A stretch of 17,060 bases of DNA from Gallispira sp964526435 (lineage in GTDB: Bacteria; Bacillota; Clostridia; Lachnospirales; CAG-274). Each line of letters starts with the position of its first letter. The stretch's first letter is position 1. The notes under the pieces are model-generated. The model saw only the letters and a list, made by a program, of their open reading frames with translations, did not search any database and was not told the DNA's origin. Positions 6,578-13,787 of the stretch are shown here, piece after piece. The position numbers and the translations under genes were made by a program. Where the stretch lies: NCBI GenBank assembly GCA_964526435.1, contig CAZGIC010000046.1, forward strand, positions 1 through 17,060. The letters run 5' to 3'.

Positions 6578-7075
6578 ATGAAAAAATTTGTACTTCTTCT
6601 GATTCTTGCTGTATTTGCATCAGCATTTAGTGGATGCGGAAAAAATGAAATTATAATGAAAGCTGAAAATATGAATGTAGAAATATCCCTTCCCTACGAT
6701 GACTGGGACACCATTGCAGATGATGAATCTTCATACATAATATCAAATGGTACAGATATGATAAGCTGCAGTATAACTGAAATCTCTTCAGATTCTTCTG
6801 TTCATCTTCCTGCTACAGAAGATGAACTTCTTTTGTCATTTGGGGATGCTGTTGCATCTGTAAGTAAAATTTCCGATTTCAGTTATGAATACTGGCCTGA
6901 TGAAAAAACACAAAGTCTCTTTTATAAGCAAACAATAAACGATGGAACAACTGTATCTGTAATAATATGCAAGGATACAATTACAGATAACATAAGAACA
7001 ACAACTACTGCAACACTTATTAACGCTGACGAATATGAGATTTCAAAAATCGAAAAATCAATTAATGAAATGTAA
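6578..7075 (+). CDS. Small lipoprotein of unknown function
   Basis: A 165-residue exported protein. It starts with two lysines and a hydrophobic stretch, then the lipobox FSGC with Cys20 as the predicted lipidated residue, so it should sit on the outer face of the membrane. The mature part is acidic and soluble-looking, with alternating beta-like segments and a SLPYDDW motif at 38-44. The pattern of a short lipoprotein with an early LPxxW-like strand recalls the PsbP/DcrB-like fold, but I do not recognise the family and this is a guess. An AAAGGA site is 11-12 nt before the ATG, a little long. It has its own strong promoter, and another promoter follows, so it is probably monocistronic although no clear terminator is visible. 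Confidence 0.75.
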   Translation: MKKFVLLLILAVFASAFSGCGKNEIIMKAENMNVEISLPYDDWDTIADDESSYIISNGTDMISCSITEISSDSSVHLPATEDELLLSFGDAVASVSKISDFSYEYWPDEKTQSLFYKQTINDGTTVSVIICKDTITDNIRTTTTATLINADEYEISKIEKSINEM

Positions 7076-7139
7076 ATTTTCATAAATTTTAATTATAGAA
7101 TATACAGGAAAAATTTTAATTATATAGTCGGAAATTTTA

Positions 7140-7168
7140 TTGACTAAAAAAATAAACTGTGGTACTAT
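7140..7168 (+). promoter_or_regulatory. Promoter of the RpiR-like regulator operon
   Basis: TTGACT (7140-7145) and TACTAT (7163-7168) are separated by 17 nt, with TGG before the -10 box. It may drive the whole gene run to the right edge, as no other convincing promoter is seen downstream. Confidence 0.75.
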
Positions 7169-7180
7169 AGCAATATAGTA
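7163..7180. promoter_or_regulatory. Palindrome over the -10 box: candidate operator
   Basis: TACTATA-GCAA-TATAGTA is a perfect 7-bp inverted repeat with a 4-bp spacer that begins exactly at the -10 box and covers the expected transcription start. A dimeric repressor bound here would block RNA polymerase; the adjacent RpiR-family gene is the obvious candidate. That link is inference. Confidence 0.5.
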
Positions 7181-7244
7181 TTATAAAGTATATATGAACA
7201 GTTTTTATTATGCTTTATAAATTTTCAGAAACGAGAAATGGATT

Positions 7245-8132
7245 ATGAATGACAATTATGATTTGTTAAAAATAATAGATGATAAAATGAGTGATCTGAG
7301 TAAAGGACAGAAAAGAATTGCTAATTTTCTGAAAGATCATTATGATAAAGCGGTTTATCTGACAGCATCAAGACTTGGTGAGATTGCAGGAGTAAGCGAG
7401 TCAACTGTAGTCAGATTCGCTATAGAACTGGGATTTGACGGGTACCCAAAACTTCAGGAAACATTACAGGAGCTTGTAAAAAACGAGTTGACTGCTTCAC
7501 AGCGAATGAAAGTTTCCTCTGACAGAATTGTAAAATCAGATAAACATATACTTAAGAGTGTTCTTGAAAGCGATTCTGCAAGAATTGTCAATACTCTAGA
7601 CAGCATTGATCAAAGAGATTTTGATGAAGCTGTTGATTATATAATTAACGCCAGAAGAGTATATATTGTAGGAGGAAGAAGTTCATCAGCCTTATCTTAT
7701 TTTCTGGATTTTTACCTTAATTTAATGAGAGATGATGTTATAAATGCTTCAACTGCTGTTGTTACTGAAACCTTTGAACACATATTCAGAATTAAAGAAA
7801 ACGATCTCTTAATAGGTATAAGTTTTCCAAGATACTCAAACAAAACCGTAAAAGCAGTTGAATATGCTCATAGCAGAGGAGCAAAAACAATTGCCATAAC
7901 CGACAGTACTCAATCACCTCTCGCCAAAGATGCAAATATATGCCTGACTGCAAGCAGTGATATGTTAAGCTTTATAGACAGTCTAGTTGCCCCATTAAGC
8001 CTTATTAATGCTCTTCTTGTTGCAGTAAGTCTTAAGTGCAAAGATGACATAACTGAAGGACTTGACAAACTTGAAGAGCTTTGGGGAGAGTATAAAATTT
8101 ATTCTTCTGCAATAAAAAAGAAATACTTGTAA
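7245..8132 (+). CDS. RpiR/MurR-family transcriptional regulator
   Basis: A DNA-binding regulator that senses a phosphosugar or similar ligand. The N-terminal HTH domain (about residues 1-77) has its helix-turn-helix at 41-63, including the family signature AGVSESTVVRFAIELGF. The C-terminal SIS domain (about 130-260) shows VYIVGGRSSS at 139-148, GISFPRYS at 191-198 and AKTIAITDS at 213-221, the phosphosugar-binding loops. The length of 295 residues is typical. The ATG at 7245 has only a weak ribosome binding site (GAGAAATGGA). The gene heads the rightward gene run, 26 nt before the flavoprotein gene. Its ligand is unknown: there is no sugar gene next to it, only a redox enzyme. A palindrome over its own -10 box suggests autoregulation. 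Confidence 0.9.
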   Translation: MNDNYDLLKIIDDKMSDLSKGQKRIANFLKDHYDKAVYLTASRLGEIAGVSESTVVRFAIELGFDGYPKLQETLQELVKNELTASQRMKVSSDRIVKSDKHILKSVLESDSARIVNTLDSIDQRDFDEAVDYIINARRVYIVGGRSSSALSYFLDFYLNLMRDDVINASTAVVTETFEHIFRIKENDLLIGISFPRYSNKTVKAVEYAHSRGAKTIAITDSTQSPLAKDANICLTASSDMLSFIDSLVAPLSLINALLVAVSLKCKDDITEGLDKLEELWGEYKIYSSAIKKKYL

Positions 8133-8158
8133 TTGTATATAAAGACAGGAATGTAATT

Positions 8159-9385
8159 ATGAATATTAAAATAATTGTTATAGGCGGAGGTCCTGCCGGA
8201 ATGATGGCCGCAGGACAGGCGGCTTTAAGAGGTAATTCCGTTACCCTTATTGAAAAAATGGACAGAGTAGGCAGAAAACTGTATATAACAGGCAAAGGAC
8301 GATGCAACGTTACAAATGCTTCCGACCCCGAAGGACTTATTGCCAACACAGCAGGAAACCCTTATTTCTTATACAGTGCCTTTTATACATTTGACAGCAG
8401 TTCATTAATGAATTTTTTTGAAAAACTAAATGTCCCCCTTAAGATTGAAAGAGGAAACAGAGTATTTCCAAAGTCAGACAAATCAAATGATATTGTAAAA
8501 GCTATGGAAAAATTTGTTAAGACAAGTGGCTGTAATATAATGTATAAAACAGAAGTTTGTGATATAATAGCCGATAACGGACAAATAAAAGGCGTTAAGC
8601 TTAAAAACGGCAGAATTCTTGAATGTGACAAACTTATAATTGCAACGGGAGGACTTTCATATCCCCTCACAGGCTCAACAGGAGACGGATATAAATTTGC
8701 AAGAAAAACAGGTCATACTGTTACAAAATGTTATCCATCTCTTGTCCCACTAAAGGTAAATGAAAAATGGACCACTGAATTAATGGGACTTAGTCTTAAA
8801 AATATAAAAATCAGAATAACAATTAATGATAAAGAAGTTTACACTGATTTTGGTGAAATGATGTTTACCCATTTTGGTGTTACAGGACCTGTCATTCTAT
8901 CTGCAAGCAGGTATATAAATGACAGAATTGATGAAAATCCAAAACTTCACATTGATTTAAAGCCTGCTCTTGACAATAAAGAGCTTGACAGCAGGATATT
9001 AAAAGATTTCAGAAAATATTCAAATAAGGATTTTAAAAATGCCCTTGACGATCTGCTCCCTCAAAAAATAATACCGGTTATAATCAGACTTTCCAAAATA
9101 GATCCGGATAAAAAGGTGAACAGTATTACAAAGGAAGAAAGAGGTAAACTCCTTGGTATAATAAAGGATTTATCTTTAAGTATTACAGATACAGCAGGTT
9201 ACAATGAAGCAGTTGTTACAAGAGGCGGTGTTTCTGTAGATGAAATAGACCCTTCAACCATGGAGTCAAAAATAATAAAAGGCTTGTATTTTGCAGGAGA
9301 AGTTATTGATGTTGATGCTTTTACAGGCGGATTTAATTTACAAATAGCTTTTTCTACCGGATATATAGCAGGAACTAATTGCTAA
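8159..9385 (+). CDS. FAD-dependent oxidoreductase, HI0933/YhiN family
   Basis: A 408-residue flavoprotein of the HI0933 family (also labelled BaiN-like or aminoacetone-oxidase-like in databases). The Rossmann FAD site VIGGGPAGMMAA is at 7-18; GRKLYITGKGRCNVTN at 38-53 is the family hallmark; the ATGGLSYPLTGSTGDG loop (from about 162) and GEMMFTHFGVTGP follow; and the C-terminal FAD contact FAGEVIDVDAFTGGFNLQ is at 378-395. The physiological substrate of the family is not settled, so I give no gene symbol. AGGA lies 8 nt before the ATG. In Clostridia, genes of this type often sit just upstream of cmk, as here; its stop overlaps the AAGGAGG of the next gene, suggesting coupled translation. Confidence 0.9.
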   Translation: MNIKIIVIGGGPAGMMAAGQAALRGNSVTLIEKMDRVGRKLYITGKGRCNVTNASDPEGLIANTAGNPYFLYSAFYTFDSSSLMNFFEKLNVPLKIERGNRVFPKSDKSNDIVKAMEKFVKTSGCNIMYKTEVCDIIADNGQIKGVKLKNGRILECDKLIIATGGLSYPLTGSTGDGYKFARKTGHTVTKCYPSLVPLKVNEKWTTELMGLSLKNIKIRITINDKEVYTDFGEMMFTHFGVTGPVILSASRYINDRIDENPKLHIDLKPALDNKELDSRILKDFRKYSNKDFKNALDDLLPQKIIPVIIRLSKIDPDKKVNSITKEERGKLLGIIKDLSLSITDTAGYNEAVVTRGGVSVDEIDPSTMESKIIKGLYFAGEVIDVDAFTGGFNLQIAFSTGYIAGTNC

Positions 9386-9399
9386 GGAGGAAAACACAA

Positions 9400-10422
9400 A
9401 TGAATTGCTGTATTCGAGGTGCTGTTACAGTTGAGGAAAACAGCAGTGAATGTATTTGGGAAAATACAAAATTAATGCTTAATGAAATAATTAATGCAAA
9501 TAATATAAACATTGAGGATATAGTATCAATATTCTTTACTTGCACAAGGGATTTGGATACAGCCTATCCTGCCGTTGCAGCAAGAGAAATAGGCATTGTT
9601 GATGCAGCACTTATGTGTGTTCAGGAACTTTATGTAAAAGGCAGTCTTAAAATGTGTATAAGAGCTGCTGTAAATATTGAAACAAATAAAAGACAAAAAG
9701 ATATGCAGCATGTATATTTAAAAGGTGCCAAAAAACTTAGACCTGACATAGTAAATAAAAACAAAATTGATGCTGTAGCAATTGACGGTCCGGCAGGCTC
9801 AGGTAAAAGCACCGTTGCAAAGCTTATATCAAAGGAACTTGGGTATATATATGTTGATACGGGAGCTATGTACAGAACTGTGGGACTCTATTGCTTAAAC
9901 AAAGGAATAAGCCTTTATGATAATGAAAAAATAAAAGAAGCTCTTCCTGATGTTGATATTAGCCTTGAATTTGAAAATGGTATTCAAAAAATATTTTTAA
10001 ACGGTGAGGATGTTACAGACAAAATAAGAACTCAACCTGTTGCAGAAGCTGCCTCAATGGTTGCCGCAATTCCTGAAGTGAGAATACAACTTGTTGAAAT
10101 GCAGCGTAAAATTGCAGAAAAAAACAATGTTGTTATGGACGGCCGTGATATAGGCACAAATGTACTTAAAAACGCTAAAACTAAAATTTATCTGGACGCT
10201 GATGTCTGCGAAAGAGCAAAAAGAAGATGCAGCGAACTTACAGAAAAATGTATTTCTTTTGACTATGACAATATAGTAAAAGAAATAATTGAAAGAGATA
10301 ACTATGATAAAAACAGAGAAGTAAATCCTCTTGCAGTTGCAAAAGATGCAGTTGTTATTGATACAACAGGTCTTACAATTGAACAAGTTAAAAATAAAAT
10401 TATGAGTATTGTGAAAGACTAA
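9400..10422 (+). CDS. cmk: Chorismate mutase (AroH)-cytidylate kinase fusion
   Basis: One 340-residue chain with two enzymes. Residues 1-117 match AroH-type chorismate mutase, which converts chorismate to prephenate for Phe/Tyr synthesis: Arg6, Arg62, Glu76, Arg88, Tyr106 and Arg114 match Bacillus AroH Arg7, Arg63, Glu78, Arg90, Tyr108 and Arg116. Residues 122-340 are (d)CMP kinase: P-loop GPAGSGKST at 130-138, DTGAMYR at 153-159, MDGRDIGT at 246-253, and the LID/C-terminal RDNYDKNREVNPL from 299. The junction (LRPDIVNKNKIDAVAIDG) has no internal Shine-Dalgarno site or start codon. AAGGAGG at 9384-9390 fits ATG at 9400; an in-frame TTG at 9379 precedes that site and is rejected. The two activities are metabolically unrelated, so the fusion probably reflects co-expression. 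Cmk is complete. Confidence 0.92.
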   Translation: MNCCIRGAVTVEENSSECIWENTKLMLNEIINANNINIEDIVSIFFTCTRDLDTAYPAVAAREIGIVDAALMCVQELYVKGSLKMCIRAAVNIETNKRQKDMQHVYLKGAKKLRPDIVNKNKIDAVAIDGPAGSGKSTVAKLISKELGYIYVDTGAMYRTVGLYCLNKGISLYDNEKIKEALPDVDISLEFENGIQKIFLNGEDVTDKIRTQPVAEAASMVAAIPEVRIQLVEMQRKIAEKNNVVMDGRDIGTNVLKNAKTKIYLDADVCERAKRRCSELTEKCISFDYDNIVKEIIERDNYDKNREVNPLAVAKDAVVIDTTGLTIEQVKNKIMSIVKD

Positions 10423-10513
10423 CTTGTTTGAAATAATATTTCATTTTGCAACGTAATTTATAATTATCCTTTTGGGAGATAATAAAAAATATTCATATAT
10501 ACTGGAGGTTAAT
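10423..10513. other. Gap between cmk and ispH
   Basis: Ninety-one nt of AT-rich DNA, the largest gap between murR-like and livK genes. A TATAAT at 10459-10464 is present, but no -35 box lies at a usable distance, so an extra promoter here is uncertain. No hairpin terminator is seen, consistent with read-through. Confidence 0.4.
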
Positions 10514-12469
10514 ATGAAAATTATGCTTGCCAAATCGGCGGGATTCTGCTTTGGTGTTAAAAGAGCTGTGGACTATGCTTACAGTAAAGCAGGACAAAAT
10601 AACATATATACCTACGGACCTATTATTCATAATAAAGAAGTAACAAGGGATCTGGCTGAAAAGGGAGTACATGTAACAGAAAATCTTGATGACGTACGTG
10701 AAGGCGAAATAATAATACGTTCACACGGAGTACCTCCCGAGGTATATAATGCAATTGAGGAAAGAGGTCTTAAATATACAGACTGTACCTGTCCTTTTGT
10801 AAAAAAAATTCATAATATAGTCAGAGAAAGTTATAATAAAGGTAAGACTATAATAATTGTAGGCAACAAAAGTCATCCTGAAATAATTGGTATAAACGGC
10901 TGGTGTAACAATACTTCAATTATTGTAAACTCTCTTGAAGAGGCACAAAATATACACCTTGACAAAGACAAGGAATATGCCCTTGTCGTACAAACAACAT
11001 TTCAGACAGATGTGTTTGAAAGTATTGTTCAATGTCTGAACGAAAAAAGTGACAATATTGAAATATTCAGAACTATATGCTCTGCTACAGGCGACAGACA
11101 AAAAGAAGCCGTTGATATTGCTAAAATTGCTGATCAAATGATTGTTCTTGGCGATAAAAACAGCTCAAATACAAGGAAATTATATGAAATAAGCAAAAAA
11201 TATTGCAAAAATGTATATTTATGTGAAAGAATTTGCGATTTAGAGTTGCAAAATCTTAAAAAAAATGGTACAATGGGGATAACCGCCGGTGCATCTACGC
11301 CATCGGTCATAATAAAGGAGGCAGTAAACGCTATGAGTGAAATGGAAAACAAATCTTTTGAAGAGATGCTTGATGATTCCTTAGTGACATTAAGAACAGG
11401 TCAAATTGTAAAGGGGACAGTAATCAGTGTATCAGATGCAGGTGAAGTATCTGTAAATTTAGGATATAAGTCTGACGGTATTATTGCAAGGTCAGAATTT
11501 TCTGACGATGAAAATGTAAATCCTGCTGATGTTGTTAAGCCTGGTGACGAAATTGACGTTTTTGTTATCAGAGTTAACGACGGTGACGGCAATGTTCAGC
11601 TTTCCAAAAAGAAAGTTGACGCTGATAAGAATTATGCTGTTATTGAAGAAGCTTTTAATAATGGTACAACTGTAACAGGTAAAGTTACTGAACAGGTTAA
11701 AGGCGGACTTATCGCTATGGTAAACGGTGCGAGAGTATTTGTTCCTTCTTCACAGATATCAAACAGATATGTTGAAGATTTATCCGCTTTTATAGGCAAT
11801 GAGTATGAATTTGAAGTTCTTGAATTCGACAGATCCAAGAGAAGAATAGTTGTAGGAAGAAAGGCTTTAGTTCAAAAGGAAATTGACGCTAAGAGAGCTG
11901 AAGTATTTGCTTCTCTTCATGTTGGTGACAGAATTCCCGGCAAGGTAAGCAGAATTGTTGATTTTGGTGCCTTTGTTAATGTAGGTGGAGTTGATGGTCT
12001 TATCCATATTTCTGAAATGAGCTGGGGTCGTGTTAAGAAGGTTTCTGACGTATTAAGTGTTGGCGACGATGTTACAGTTACAGTTCTTGATGTAAATCCT
12101 GAAAAGGGTAAGATTTCTTTATCTCTTAAGGATCTTAACGCTGATCCTTGGAAAGATGCAGCTACAAAATATGCTGTAGGAAATATTGTTACAGGAAAAG
12201 TTGTAAGAATGGTACCTTTCGGTGCTTTTGTTGAACTTGATGAAGGTGTAGACGGTCTTGTTCACATTTCTCAGATTGCTTATAAGCATGTTGAAAAGCC
12301 TGAGGATGAGCTTACAATCGGTCAGGAAATTCAGGCAAAAGTTACAGAACTTGATCTTGAAGCAAAGAAGATCAGCCTGAGCATAAAAGAAACTCTTGAA
12401 AAACCTTCTAAAACTAAAGAAGAAACTGTTGAAGAAAATACAACAGATGAAGCAACAGAAAACGAATAA
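10514..12469 (+). CDS. ispH: IspH (HMBPP reductase)-ribosomal protein S1 fusion
   Basis: A 651-residue fusion known from Clostridia. Residues 1-275 are IspH, the iron-sulfur enzyme that makes IPP and DMAPP at the end of the MEP isoprenoid pathway: cluster ligands Cys12, Cys93 and Cys189, His39, His121, the catalytic HPE Glu123, SSNT at 217-220 and TAGAST at 257-262. Residues about 293-627 are four S1 RNA-binding repeats (about 294-366, 383-449, 470-538, 556-625), followed by an acidic tail rich in Glu and Thr; repeats three and four carry the typical FGAFV and GLIHIS/GLVHIS motifs. The ATG at 10514 has GGAGG 5 nt upstream; an in-frame TTG at 10472 lacks a site. A strong internal ribosome binding site at 11314-11321 precedes Met274, so a free S1 protein may also be made. 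Confidence 0.95.
   Translation: MKIMLAKSAGFCFGVKRAVDYAYSKAGQNNIYTYGPIIHNKEVTRDLAEKGVHVTENLDDVREGEIIIRSHGVPPEVYNAIEERGLKYTDCTCPFVKKIHNIVRESYNKGKTIIIVGNKSHPEIIGINGWCNNTSIIVNSLEEAQNIHLDKDKEYALVVQTTFQTDVFESIVQCLNEKSDNIEIFRTICSATGDRQKEAVDIAKIADQMIVLGDKNSSNTRKLYEISKKYCKNVYLCERICDLELQNLKKNGTMGITAGASTPSVIIKEAVNAMSEMENKSFEEMLDDSLVTLRTGQIVKGTVISVSDAGEVSVNLGYKSDGIIARSEFSDDENVNPADVVKPGDEIDVFVIRVNDGDGNVQLSKKKVDADKNYAVIEEAFNNGTTVTGKVTEQVKGGLIAMVNGARVFVPSSQISNRYVEDLSAFIGNEYEFEVLEFDRSKRRIVVGRKALVQKEIDAKRAEVFASLHVGDRIPGKVSRIVDFGAFVNVGGVDGLIHISEMSWGRVKKVSDVLSVGDDVTVTVLDVNPEKGKISLSLKDLNADPWKDAATKYAVGNIVTGKVVRMVPFGAFVELDEGVDGLVHISQIAYKHVEKPEDELTIGQEIQAKVTELDLEAKKISLSIKETLEKPSKTKEETVEENTTDEATENE
11314..11335 (+). 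promoter_or_regulatory. Internal Shine-Dalgarno and ATG at IspH/S1 junction
   Basis: AAAGGAGG at 11314-11321, an 8-base match to the anti-Shine-Dalgarno, is followed after 11 nt by in-frame ATG at 11333 (Met274), exactly between the IspH and S1 parts. The product would be a 378-residue protein, MSEMENKSFEEM..., with all four S1 repeats. The spacing is slightly long; use in vivo is inference. Confidence 0.55.
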
Positions 12470-12497
12470 TAATAAAACTTAATAAGGAGTGATAATA

Positions 12498-13637
12498 ATG
12501 AAGTTTAAGCGTGTTTTAGCTTTATTGACTGCTGGTATTATGTCAGTTGGTTTTGCAGGTTGCGGCAGCAGCAGCGATTCAGAAGTAACCCAAAGTGCAG
12601 ACAGCACTTTTAAAATCGGAGGTATAGGACCTCTTACAGGTGATGCGGCAAGTTACGGAATATCTGTAAGAAACGGTGCTCAGATTGCTGTTGATGAAAT
12701 CAATGCAGCAGGCGGTGCAAATGGTATGCAGCTTGAACTTATATTTGAAGATGATGAATGTGATGAAGAAAAATCTGTAAATGCTTACAACACACTTATG
12801 GATCAGGGTGTAGGTGCAATTGTCGGTGCAGTTACAAGCGGATGCTCAATTGCTGTAAGTGCTGTAAGTGAGGCTGATGGTATTCTTCAGATTACACCAA
12901 GCGGTTCAGCTGCTGAGTGTACAAGTACTTCAAACACTTTCAGAATTTGTTTTACAGACCCACTTCAGGGTGAAACAATGGCTCAGTACATTATTGATAA
13001 CGGATATAGTAACGTTGCAATTATATATAACAATGGTGATGAATACAGCAAGGGTATTCATGATTCATTTGTTGCTAAGTTTACTGAACTTGGCGGAAGT
13101 GTTGCAGTAGATGAGTCATTTACATCAGGAGATGTAGACTTTAATACACAGCTTACTAAGATTAAATCTTCAGATGCTGATTGTATTTTCTTACCAATAT
13201 ATTATTCAGAAGTTGCCTATATTACAGACCAGGCTGCTACTCTTGGTATAAGTCTTCCATACTTCGGTTGTGACGGTTGGGACGGAGTTATAAAGCAGTT
13301 AGACGGTGACACTACTAATATTAATGGTGCTACATTCCTTACACCTTTTATTTCAACCGATGATGATCCTAAGATTCAGCAGTTTGTTGAAACATACACT
13401 ACTTTATACAATGCTGAGCCTGATCAGTTTGCCGCTGACGGCTATGATGCTGTATATGCCATTAAATTGGCTATTGAACAGGCCGATGGAGATACTTCTA
13501 ACGAAGCATTAATTGAGGCTATGACTCAGATTACTGTTGACGGTCTTACAGGCGAAATGACATTTGACGAAAATGGTGAGCCAGAAAAGTCTGCTAAGGT
13601 TGCTATTATTCAGGATGGTGCTTATACAGCTGGATAA
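12498..13637 (+). CDS. livK: Branched-chain amino acid ABC transporter binding protein
   Basis: The extracellular substrate-binding lipoprotein of a LIV-type (HAAT family) ABC importer, 379 residues. It has a Lys/Arg start, hydrophobic stretch and lipobox FAGC with Cys22. The mature part follows the periplasmic binding protein type I (Leu/Ile/Val-binding) pattern: KIGGIGPLTGDAASYG from 39, NGAQIAVDEINAAGG at 59-73, GAIVGAVTSG, ITPSGSAAE and AADGYDAVYAIKLAIEQA. Specificity for Leu/Ile/Val is inferred from family and from the following livHMGF genes; other amino acids or amides remain possible. AAGGAG at 12484-12489 is 8 nt before the ATG; an in-frame GTG at 12489 sits inside that site and is rejected. 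It starts 28 nt after ispH-S1 with no promoter in between. Confidence 0.92.
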   Translation: MKFKRVLALLTAGIMSVGFAGCGSSSDSEVTQSADSTFKIGGIGPLTGDAASYGISVRNGAQIAVDEINAAGGANGMQLELIFEDDECDEEKSVNAYNTLMDQGVGAIVGAVTSGCSIAVSAVSEADGILQITPSGSAAECTSTSNTFRICFTDPLQGETMAQYIIDNGYSNVAIIYNNGDEYSKGIHDSFVAKFTELGGSVAVDESFTSGDVDFNTQLTKIKSSDADCIFLPIYYSEVAYITDQAATLGISLPYFGCDGWDGVIKQLDGDTTNINGATFLTPFISTDDDPKIQQFVETYTTLYNAEPDQFAADGYDAVYAIKLAIEQADGDTSNEALIEAMTQITVDGLTGEMTFDENGEPEKSAKVAIIQDGAYTAG

Positions 13638-13787
13638 TTTTAATGGTAATTTATTCTTTTTAATGATAGCATTGGAGTTATTCTTCAATGCTATCTTGTT
13701 TTATGTTAGAATATGTTAAATCTTTTACTTTTGCATTATGTTTTTATACGTTAAGATTGTTATAAACTCAGAAAGGAGGAAATAATT
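13638..13787. other. livK-livH gap
   Basis: About 150 nt containing the hairpin at 13665-13695 and then AT-rich DNA leading to the livH ribosome binding site. TTGCAT (13731) and TATAAA (13761) are too far apart (24 nt) to call a promoter. Confidence 0.4.
13665..13703 (+). terminator. Terminator or attenuator between livK and livH
   Basis: GATAGCATTG (13665-13674) pairs perfectly with CAATGCTATC (13686-13695) over 10 bp with an 11-nt loop, followed by the U-rich TTGTTTTA. It lies 28 nt after the livK stop. Partial read-through would give more binding protein than membrane subunits, a usual arrangement in ABC importers. Confidence 0.75.

Noticed and set aside
7084..7124. 14-bp direct repeat AAATTTTAATTATA (7084 and 7111)
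   Set aside because: It is exact but wholly A/T in an A/T-rich gap, and no function or further copies are apparent; chance is likely.
9379..9399. TTG start for the AroH-Cmk gene
   Set aside because: It would place the AAGGAGG ribosome binding site inside the coding region; ATG at 9400 is 9 nt after that site and matches the AroH N-terminus.
10472..10513. TTG start for ispH
   Set aside because: No ribosome binding site before it; ATG at 10514 follows GGAGG and gives the normal IspH N-terminus with Cys12.
12489..12497. GTG start for livK
   Set aside because: It overlaps the AAGGAG site that serves the ATG at 12498, which gives a normal lipoprotein signal peptide.
12868..13512. Open frames on the plus strand inside livK
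   Set aside because: They lie in another frame of a clear binding-protein gene, have no ribosome binding site and show no recognisable protein pattern.
13731..13766. Promoter before livH (TTGCAT and TATAAA)
   Set aside because: The spacing is 24 nt, too long for a housekeeping promoter.
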